Source: Paenibacillus sp. V4I3
Lineage (GTDB): Bacteria; Bacillota; Bacilli; Paenibacillales; NBRC-103111
Length of the DNA stretch: 64,000 nucleotides
Assembly: GCF_030817215.1 (NCBI RefSeq)
Contig: NZ_JAUSZA010000001.1
Span: 3,446,501-3,510,500, forward strand
Reading direction: 5' to 3'
Positions 1 to 8,700 of this stretch are shown in pieces (within the stretch, counting starts at the first letter, position 1; each line of letters opens with the position of its first letter). The position numbers were made by a program, and so were the translations under genes. A model generated the notes under the pieces. That model searched no databases. It was not told the origin of the DNA and was given only the letters and a program-made list of their open reading frames with translations.

Positions 1-3000
1 GAGACTTACCGGGCCAATGCGATGCATATTATCCGGATATGGTCCCAGATGGATCCTGGGCAATACGCGTATTATAACGATGCGCATATTCACTCGGGAA
101 TCCCGCTCAACCGTATGGTTACCGCAGCGGAAATCTTGAGATATTCCAGCTATCAAACTGCATCACTTGCGTGGACGGATCAAGATACGGCTAATTTTAC
201 GACCAATCTGATTACGCCGGTCATCGAAACCTTACAGCATAATAACAATTATTTTATGAACCAGCATCTTTATCCGCTAATTGGTGCTATGGCGGGTTAT
301 ATCTTTACCGGCAACAGAGACCGATATTATGAGGGCGTAGAGTGGTTTACCGTTAACAAGACGGCTGTAGACCAGGGGCAAAACGGCTCCATTAAGCAAT
401 TATTCAGATTGGTGACTAAAAATGACTTGACAGGTGAGACGGTTGATCCACCGGTAGTTCAACACGTCGAAATGGGCCGCGACCAAGCGCACGGCGCCGG
501 AGACGTCACCAATATGGAACTTTTGGCGCGTTTATTGCTTGCCCAGGGAACCAAGGTAGATCCGGTGGAAGGGACGCTTTCCACAGCGCCGAATGCTGTA
601 GGTCCTTACGAATTTCTGAATGACCGAATCCTGGACGCTTCTGAGTTTTTTGCCAACTACATGTTGGGTAACGATACACCGTGGGTTCCTACTGCGGCAC
701 ATACCGATGCCAACGGCAATCCAACCATCATTTATAAACAACTGGCAGGTGGTTATAGAGGAAGGCTGACACAAAATACGTGGGAGCTGTTCTATTACTA
801 TAAGTATGTCAGAGGAATCAATATGGAAGAAAGAGCTCCTTACTTTACCAAAATGTTCTCTGATCGGGTGATTTACAATTGGGACGGAGTAGATGGAGGC
901 GGAGATTTCTGGCTCTTTATCCCCCCGGCAGCCGAGGCTGAGGGTACCAAGTATCTTGTGAAGCCTATAGTAGATCCATATCGGGAAATTGAAGACCGGT
1001 ACTCGGCGCTCGACAGCAACTCTGCTACTATGCAAGATGGAGCGACTTCTTACGTTAAGATCAACGCAACGGAAGCGGGGAGCAGAATTGCGCTTGTTGG
1101 TTCCGGTAACGGGACGAGAAACATTGGATTCAGGATTCGGACCAATGGCGTAGCTAAAATGGAAGCGTTCGGTGATACATTAACGCTGCCGGATACCAAG
1201 GGGCAGTGGAGATATGTGACCTATGCGTTTAATGCTTACCAAGGCTTGGGCGATCTCCTTTATATCACTATTAAAGGCACTGGCACGACGGTTGATATCG
1301 ACCACATTAATGTGCAAGCAGGAACACTGCTGACACCACCGGTATTTACGGCGGGAAGTGCAGATTTGAATGTATTTACCTATGTAGGGTCTACTACCAC
1401 GATCAATTATGATTTCTCCGCAACGGACACAGGTGCAACCGATGTAGTCACTTATCAGATCGATAATAAGCCTGAGGGTGCCGTGTTCGATGAGAGCACT
1501 GGAGCATTTTCGTGGAAGCCGACACAAGTGGGGACCTATTCCTTCGTAGTTGAGGCGTCAGACGGAACTACGGTTACAACGAAGGACGTAAAAGTAGTAG
1601 CAACCAATGACCGGCAATCAGCAGTAATCGCAGTAATCGCTCCGTATAATGCCAATACACTTTATATTAGTTCGACTGTTAGTAATTATAATCAAGCGAA
1701 TGCTGACGTGATGAATGTGATCTCAAGTGCGTCTGATGATGTGTTCTATCAGAAACTGGCGAACTTGAGCAGTGCAGTTAAAGGGCTTCAAATATTGACG
1801 CCGTCGTTAAGCGACGAAAGCATGAATTATTCTAATATGTTTGTTTCTTCAACCTTCGGCACTGCAGTGCCAAACCTTTTGGATAATACTCCTGACAGCT
1901 TTGTATGTTATTGTGTAGCTCAGAATTTGAGTCATATCATGGACTTTGGGCCTAGCTTTAAAGTTTCGGCAACTGCTTTCCAGCTTCAGGTAAGAGCCAG
2001 TTTTCCGGAACGTATCGGCGGTGTTGCCATGTTTGGATCCAATGATAAAGAGACTTGGACACGGTTAACACCCGGCCTGACAACGGTTACGGAAGATATG
2101 CAAACTCTTCAGGTGCAAGATGACCTCAAGAATCAGCAATTCCGCTTCTTGAAAATGCAAATGATTCAACCATCGAGTTCCATGCTTGAAGTGGCTGAAT
2201 TCAGAATCTTTGGAGAACGTCATGAGGCGTTAAACAAGCTTTCGTCGGTTTCCATCAGCTCGGATCAGAGCTTGAAAAACCGAATTGTTGCAGGCAACAC
2301 AGTGAAACTGAACTTCACATCAACAGAACCGATCAATAATGTGAATGTAACGATTCAAGGGCAACCCGCAACAGTTACAACTGCCGACAATTTGAACTGG
2401 ACAGCTGCGTGGGTAGTCAATAGCAGTGCTGCAGCAGGTACAGTTAAATTTAACATCAACTACAAAACGGCTGCAGGTACTGATGCCGTACCTACCATTT
2501 TCACAACCGACGGCTCTACATTGTCCATTGCCGACCAGACAGGGCTGATCAGCAATCTGCTGGATATTACCACATTAATAGATTCCAGTGGAAGAAACCA
2601 GACAGATCTGCTGGCAACGGCAAGTACATTGTTTGACAACAATTTAGGCACTATAACGGATTTTCGGCTAAATGGCAGCGGATACGGAGCCTATATCACC
2701 TTCGACTTTAAGGAAGGCGGCCAGGCAACGCTATCGAAGGTCGACGCAATCTCTAGGCAAGATAGTAACTACACCAGAATCAGCGGTACCGTGGTTCAGG
2801 GCTCCAACGATAATACGAATTGGACCACCATTTCTAACGCAGCAGGAAAGACAGATGCTTGGCAGACCTTAACTATCAGCGGCACACAACCGTACCGCTA
2901 TATCCGCATCACCAACGCGAACAACTGGTATGGGAATATGGCTGAACTGAGAATGTATGGCGTGACGGAATCCATTAACAAAATCCAGTCGGCTTCAATT

Positions 3001-5562
3001 AGCTCAAGTCAGAACCTTAATAAGAGGATTGTTCCGGGGAACACAGTCAAATTAGCCTTCACAGCAAAAGAAGCGATCAATACCGTTAATGTCACGATTC
3101 AAGGCCAGGCTGCAACGGTCAGCACGACAGATAATATCAATTTTACGGGTGCGGCGACCATACCTCAAGGCGCAGCAGCGGGAACCGTGAAATTCGCCAT
3201 TAGTTACAAGCAGCAAAATGGAAAGGACGGATACCCGGCCTCTTCTACAACCGACGGAACTTCGCTATACCTTGTTGATGAGTCGGATACGATTAAAAAT
3301 GTGACCAGCATCGCCACTTTAATCGACTCCACTTCGGGAAGATCTGCAGCAACAACCTTATCACAGGTGAATAGTCTGTTTGATAGCAATTTAGGTACGA
3401 TTTCCGATTTCCGTTTGGGCAGCAGCTCCGGAACGGGAAGTTACATTACCTTTGACTTTAAGACAGGTAATCAAGCTACGCTGACGAGTGTGGAGTTGAT
3501 TGCAAGACAAGATACCAATTATACGAGAATTAGTGGTACCGTGATCCAAGGCTCCAACGATAAAACGACATGGACGACGCTCACAGCAGCAGCGGGAAAA
3601 ACGATGGATTGGCAAACCTTAGCAGTTGCCAGTAAAGTACCGTACCGTTATATCCGGATTTTCAATGGAAACACTTGGTATGGGAATATGACTGAAGTGA
3701 GATTCCATGGGGTTGTGAAAGCAGCGGACGTGACGCCTCCGGTAACAACCGATAATGCATCGCAGGGATCGGTCAACAATAATTCGACGGTAAGCCTCAA
3801 TGCCGTTGATGCAAGCTCCGGTGTTGCGGCAACCTACTTCAAAGTAGACGGCGGCGCGCAGCAAACCGGGAACACGGTTACGTTGACCACCGAGGGAACG
3901 CATACGATCGTGTATTGGAGCGTGGACTGGGCAGGCAATGTGGAGCAGCAGCATACGGTCACTGTAAATATCGCCGATACTACTCCGCCTGTTGTGGCCG
4001 GCTTGTATGCAGATATTACAGTACCGACCAACAAAGATGTTCATGTGACCGTCTACTATCCGCTTGATGCGGCGGTGAAGGAGTACAAAGTGGGGGATAA
4101 CGGCGTATGGACCGTCTACACTGCTCCTGTAACTGTTTCCGACAACGTAACGGTGTATGCAAGAAGTACGGATGCTGCAGGCAATGTCTCGGACGTGGCG
4201 AGCTACACGGTCAGCAACATTTACAAGACAGCACCTTCGGACGCCATCTTCACAGCTGACATGACAGATCTGACCAATGGCAATGTCACTTTGACGATCA
4301 GCTATCCGGACAACGTGGTGGTCAAGGAGTACAAAGTAGGAGAAAACGGCACATGGACAGCGTATACTTCGCCTGTGACCACATCCGTCAATGTTAGCGT
4401 CTATGCACAAAGCAAAGACATTGTGGGCAATGTATCGAATGTGACCCACTATACCGTAAGCAACATCGACAGGATGCCGCCTGCGGACGCCGTATTGTCC
4501 GCCGACGTTACAGCGTCGACTAACCAGGATGTCACTGTAACGGTCACCTATCCGGACGATGCTGCGATGAAGGAGTACAAGGTAGGGGATAACGGAGTTT
4601 GGACCGCGTACGGCGCTCCTGTGGTTATCTCCGAAAATAGCACAGTGTATGCAAAAGCTACGGATGCTGCGGGCAACGTCTCAAACGCCACCCAATATGT
4701 GGTCGGCAATATCGACCGTATTGCACCATCTGAAGCAACCTTGGCAATAGATACCACAGCTCCGACCAATCAAGGGGTCACCGTAACGGCCACCTATCCG
4801 TCCGATGCGGCGGTGAAGGAGTACAAAGTAGGCGAAAGCGGCCCGTGGACAGCCTATACGGATCCCGTTGTTGTCTCAGACAATGACACCGTATATGCAA
4901 GAGGAATGGATGCTGTAGGCAATGTATCAAATGTAACAAGCCTTATTGTCAGCAACATCTATAAGATTGCTCCTGTCACCACCGCAACATTAATCCCTGT
5001 TTCACCTGACGGTAAGAATAGTTGGTATACAACGGATGTTACCGTTAGCTTATCCGTATACGCTAGTGTATATGGAGGAGCAGTGAAAACGGAATATCAA
5101 GTGAATGACGGTGCTTGGATCACCTACACCGGTTCCATTCCTGCCTTTGGTGATGGAGCTTATAAGCTGGGTTACCGCAGTACGGATGAAGCCAGCAATG
5201 TAGAACAACTCAAAACGATTGAGTTCAAAGTGGACAAGACAGCCCCTGTATTATCTGTCCAGTTGGACAAGACGTCGATTTGGCCGCCGAATCATACCAT
5301 GGTGCCTATCAATGCCACTCTGCTTTCGAACGACGACGGTTCAGGAGTTGAATCTGTGGTGTTAACCTCCATCACAAGCAATCGACCGGATAGCGGTAAA
5401 GGCGATATTCTTGCCAATTTCGGTACAGCCGCCACTTCATTCAGCGTGCGTGCGGAAAGAGGGAATATCTACACCATCACGTACACGGCAACTGATAAAG
5501 CGGGCAACAAAACGGCTGTATCTGTAACCGTCACCGTGCCTCACGATCAATCCAGCAATTAA
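1..5562 (+). CDS. Multimodular secreted alginate-lyase-family protein, 5' end outside window
   Basis: Frame 1 is open from the first base; the first ATG at 22 is internal, because the bases before it encode ETYRANA exactly as in the next gene. By comparison with that paralogue about 157 N-terminal residues, including the signal peptide, lie outside. Visible modules (counting from nt 22): alginate-lyase-type toroid to ~residue 320 with NQHLYPLIGAM and MGRDQAHGAGD; CBM-like beta-sandwich ~325-430; putative Ig (He_PIG) ~439-535; discoidin-like ~590-737; two copies of Ig plus F5/8C ~737-1233; Ig-like ~1234-1320; four ~83-residue bacterial-Ig repeats (KEYKVG..GxWT) ~1322-1650; a C-terminal Ig pair. 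No SLH or LPxTG anchor is seen. Likely an extracellular uronate-polysaccharide lyase; substrate unknown. The discoidin part has an odd CYC where the paralogue has GYY. Confidence 0.85.
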   Translation, partial: ETYRANAMHIIRIWSQMDPGQYAYYNDAHIHSGIPLNRMVTAAEILRYSSYQTASLAWTDQDTANFTTNLITPVIETLQHNNNYFMNQHLYPLIGAMAGYIFTGNRDRYYEGVEWFTVNKTAVDQGQNGSIKQLFRLVTKNDLTGETVDPPVVQHVEMGRDQAHGAGDVTNMELLARLLLAQGTKVDPVEGTLSTAPNAVGPYEFLNDRILDASEFFANYMLGNDTPWVPTAAHTDANGNPTIIYKQLAGGYRGRLTQNTWELFYYYKYVRGINMEERAPYFTKMFSDRVIYNWDGVDGGGDFWLFIPPAAEAEGTKYLVKPIVDPYREIEDRYSALDSNSATMQDGATSYVKINATEAGSRIALVGSGNGTRNIGFRIRTNGVAKMEAFGDTLTLPDTKGQWRYVTYAFNAYQGLGDLLYITIKGTGTTVDIDHINVQAGTLLTPPVFTAGSADLNVFTYVGSTTTINYDFSATDTGATDVVTYQIDNKPEGAVFDESTGAFSWKPTQVGTYSFVVEASDGTTVTTKDVKVVATNDRQSAVIAVIAPYNANTLYISSTVSNYNQANADVMNVISSASDDVFYQKLANLSSAVKGLQILTPSLSDESMNYSNMFVSSTFGTAVPNLLDNTPDSFVCYCVAQNLSHIMDFGPSFKVSATAFQLQVRASFPERIGGVAMFGSNDKETWTRLTPGLTTVTEDMQTLQVQDDLKNQQFRFLKMQMIQPSSSMLEVAEFRIFGERHEALNKLSSVSISSDQSLKNRIVAGNTVKLNFTSTEPINNVNVTIQGQPATVTTADNLNWTAAWVVNSSAAAGTVKFNINYKTAAGTDAVPTIFTTDGSTLSIADQTGLISNLLDITTLIDSSGRNQTDLLATASTLFDNNLGTITDFRLNGSGYGAYITFDFKEGGQATLSKVDAISRQDSNYTRISGTVVQGSNDNTNWTTISNAAGKTDAWQTLTISGTQPYRYIRITNANNWYGNMAELRMYGVTESINKIQSASISSSQNLNKRIVPGNTVKLAFTAKEAINTVNVTIQGQAATVSTTDNINFTGAATIPQGAAAGTVKFAISYKQQNGKDGYPASSTTDGTSLYLVDESDTIKNVTSIATLIDSTSGRSAATTLSQVNSLFDSNLGTISDFRLGSSSGTGSYITFDFKTGNQATLTSVELIARQDTNYTRISGTVIQGSNDKTTWTTLTAAAGKTMDWQTLAVASKVPYRYIRIFNGNTWYGNMTEVRFHGVVKAADVTPPVTTDNASQGSVNNNSTVSLNAVDASSGVAATYFKVDGGAQQTGNTVTLTTEGTHTIVYWSVDWAGNVEQQHTVTVNIADTTPPVVAGLYADITVPTNKDVHVTVYYPLDAAVKEYKVGDNGVWTVYTAPVTVSDNVTVYARSTDAAGNVSDVASYTVSNIYKTAPSDAIFTADMTDLTNGNVTLTISYPDNVVVKEYKVGENGTWTAYTSPVTTSVNVSVYAQSKDIVGNVSNVTHYTVSNIDRMPPADAVLSADVTASTNQDVTVTVTYPDDAAMKEYKVGDNGVWTAYGAPVVISENSTVYAKATDAAGNVSNATQYVVGNIDRIAPSEATLAIDTTAPTNQGVTVTATYPSDAAVKEYKVGESGPWTAYTDPVVVSDNDTVYARGMDAVGNVSNVTSLIVSNIYKIAPVTTATLIPVSPDGKNSWYTTDVTVSLSVYASVYGGAVKTEYQVNDGAWITYTGSIPAFGDGAYKLGYRSTDEASNVEQLKTIEFKVDKTAPVLSVQLDKTSIWPPNHTMVPINATLLSNDDGSGVESVVLTSITSNRPDSGKGDILANFGTAATSFSVRAERGNIYTITYTATDKAGNKTAVSVTVTVPHDQSSN

Positions 5563-5577
5563 TAAGTAGAATCACAT

Positions 5578-5617
5578 GAAACCGGAAGGAAAGCATTCAT
5601 GTCTTCCTCCCGGTTTC
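5578..5617 (+). terminator. Hairpin terminator after first lyase gene
   Basis: GAAACCGG-AAGGAA pairs with TTCCTCCCGGTTTC with one bulge, 16 bases after the stop codon, followed by AATAAATCTTCTCTTTC. The T-tract is weak, so this is a moderate terminator. Confidence 0.6.
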
Positions 5618-5732
5618 AATAAATCTTCTCTTTCTGTGCGCATCTATCACCATGAAGCCTCCATAATCGAAAGGTGCTAATGTCGGCACAACGCAACTGA
5701 ATTTCTGTTTCTGGTTGATTTTTTAATTAAAT

Positions 5733-5737
5733 GGAGG
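5733..5737 (+). promoter_or_regulatory. Ribosome-binding site that fixes the start at 5746
   Basis: GGAGG lies 8 bases before ATG 5746. An in-frame ATG at 5731 overlaps this site and cannot use it. Confidence 0.75.
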
Positions 5738-5745
5738 AATGCATA

Positions 5746-8700
5746 ATGAAGGTTCGGAAACGGCTTAGATATGGAAATAGTCTTAAAAGTATGTTGTCTT
5801 TACTTGTTTCCATTTGTGTAATGGCAATGATTCTGCCTTTAGCGGCGGGAGTAGCTGCTGCGGAAACAACAACTCAATCGATGATTACGGATTATCAACC
5901 AACGATTAATGAGGTCATCGATGCAAGCGGTTTCAAACATCCCGGTGTCGGACTTACCAAGGATATCCTTGAAAATTTGAGGACACAGGTAAGGGCGCAA
6001 AAGGAACCTTGGAATACTTATTTTAATCAAATGCTATTATCTTCTGCCGCTGCAAAGACCGTCACGTCCAGCAATCAGAGCGGTACTGATCCTACGAAAC
6101 CAGCTAGTGATGCTTTTAATAGCCAGGGCTTTGATTCTAAATTTATAGCCGATGCTTTGAAGGCTTATACCCAGGCTATTTTATATGTTGTAACCGGTGA
6201 TGAGACTTATCGAGCAAATGCCATGCATATGATCCGCATTTGGTCGCAGATGGACCCTGCGAAATACGTATATTTTACAGATGCGCATATTCACACGGGA
6301 ATCCCTCTCAACCGTATGGTTACCGCTGCGGAAATCTTAAGGTATACAAGCACTCAAACAGAAGAACTGAAGTGGACGGATAAAGATACGACCGATTTCA
6401 CGACTAATCTGATCACTCCGGTAATCGAAACCTTTCAGCATACGAATTACCGCTTTATGAACCAGCATCTTTATCCGCTGATAGGAGCTATGGCAGGTTA
6501 TATTTTTACCGGCAACAAAGACAGGTATAACGAGGGAGTTGAGTGGTTTACCGTAAACAAGACCGCTGTAGACCAGGGTCAAAACGGCGCTATCAAGCAA
6601 CTATTCAGATTGGTGGATAAAAATGACTTAACCGGTGAGACGGTAAATCCTCCGGTAGTTCAGCATGTCGAAATGGGCCGGGACCAGGCGCATGGCGCCG
6701 GAGACGTCACCAATGCGGAAATTTTGGCGCGTTTATTGCTTGCCCAGGGAACAAAAGTCGATCCGGTAGAGGGGACTATTTCCACAGCGCCGAATGCTGT
6801 AGGACCTTACGAATTTCTGAATGATCGAATCCTGGACGCTGCTGAATATTTTGCCAAGTTCATGATCGGTTATGATACACCATGGATTCCTGTGGCGGCA
6901 CATAGAGATGCCAATGGAAATCCAACTATCATTTATAAAGAACTGTCACAGCAATACAGAGGAAGATTGACTCAAAATACGTGGGAGCTGTTCTATTACT
7001 ATAAGTATGTCAAGGGAATCAATATGGAAGAAAGAGCACCATACTTTACCCAAATGTTCGCTGACCGAGTGTTTTACAATTGGGATGGCGTAGATGGAGG
7101 AGGAGATTTCTGGCTCTTCATACCTAAAGCAGCTGAGGCTGAGGGTACAAAGTATCTTGTAAAGCCTATAGTAGAGCCATATCGGGAAATTGAAGACCGG
7201 TACTCGGCGCTTGACAGCAACTCGGCAACCATGCAAGATGGGTCGGCTTCCTACGCCCGGATCAGCGCAACGCAAGCGGGAAGCAAAATTGCGCTTGTTG
7301 GTTCCGGCAACGGGACAAGAAACATTGGATTCAGGATTAGGACCAATGGCGTTGCTACAATGGAAGCGTTCGGTGATACATTGACGCTACCGGATACCAA
7401 GGGGCAGTGGAGATATGTAACCTATGCGTTTAATGATTACCAAGGTCTGGGCGATCTCCTTTATATTACAGTTAAAGGCGCCGGTACTACGGTTGACATC
7501 GACCATATTAATGTACAAGCAGGAACACTGCTGACCCCTCCGGTATTTACGGCAGGAAACAAAGATTTACATTTATTTACCTATGTGGGGTCTACTACCA
7601 CGATCAATTACGATTTCTCCGCAACAGACGCGAGTGCTACCGATGTAGTTACTTATCAGATCGATAATAAACCTGAGGGTGCAGTGTTCGATGAGAGCAC
7701 CGGCGCATTTTCGTGGAAGCCGACACAAGCCGGAACCTATTCCTTCGTAGTGGGGGCGTCGGACGGAACCACGGTTACAGCCAAGGATGTTACAGTTGTC
7801 GTAACCAATGACCGGCAATCGGCGGTAAGCGCAGTAATCGCTCCGTATAATGTCAATAACAGTTATATTTCGTCAACCCTTAATACTTATAATCGAGCGT
7901 ATGCTGACGTCATGAATCAGATCTCCAGCGCATCCGATGATGTTTTCTATCAGAAATTATCGGACTTGAACAATGCCGTTGAAGGTCTTCAATTATTGAC
8001 GCCGTTGTTAAGCGACGGAAGCATGAACTATGCCAACATGTTTGTTAGTTCAACCTTTGGAACTCAATTACCCATGCTGCTGGATAATTATGCAGGCAGT
8101 TTTGCAGGGTATTACTTGGCTCAGAATTTGAGTTATTTCATGGATTTTGGGCCTGGCTACAAAGTGTCGGCCAATGCCTTCGGGCTCCAGGTAAGGGCCA
8201 GTTTCCCCGAACGGATCGGCGGTACTGCCCTGTTTGGATCCAATGATAGAGTGAATTGGACCCGGTTAACGCCCGACCTGACAACGGTTACGGAAGATAT
8301 GCAAAGACTTGAGGTACAAGATGATCTCAAAAATGAGCAGTTCCGCTTCCTGAAAATTCAAATGATTCAGCCTTCGAGCACCATGATTGAATTGTCCGAA
8401 TTTAGAATCTTTGGAGAGCGCCATGAGACGGTAACCAAAATGGCGAGCACTATTGCCGATGCGTTGGCGGAAGCGGCAAAGCTGCCTGCCGAAAATTATT
8501 CGAAACAAAGCTATTACCTGTTCCAGAAAGAATTGGAATACGTGAAGAACGCCGTCGGCAATCCAGATTATACCGAGCAAGAGCTGATTAACGAAATTTA
8601 TGATGCCCGCAGTTTGTTGGTGCCGTACACGTCGTCGCTGTATTCGTTCGAAGGGAACGCTAAGAATACGTTCGGGTTTACTTCGTCCACTGACGGAACC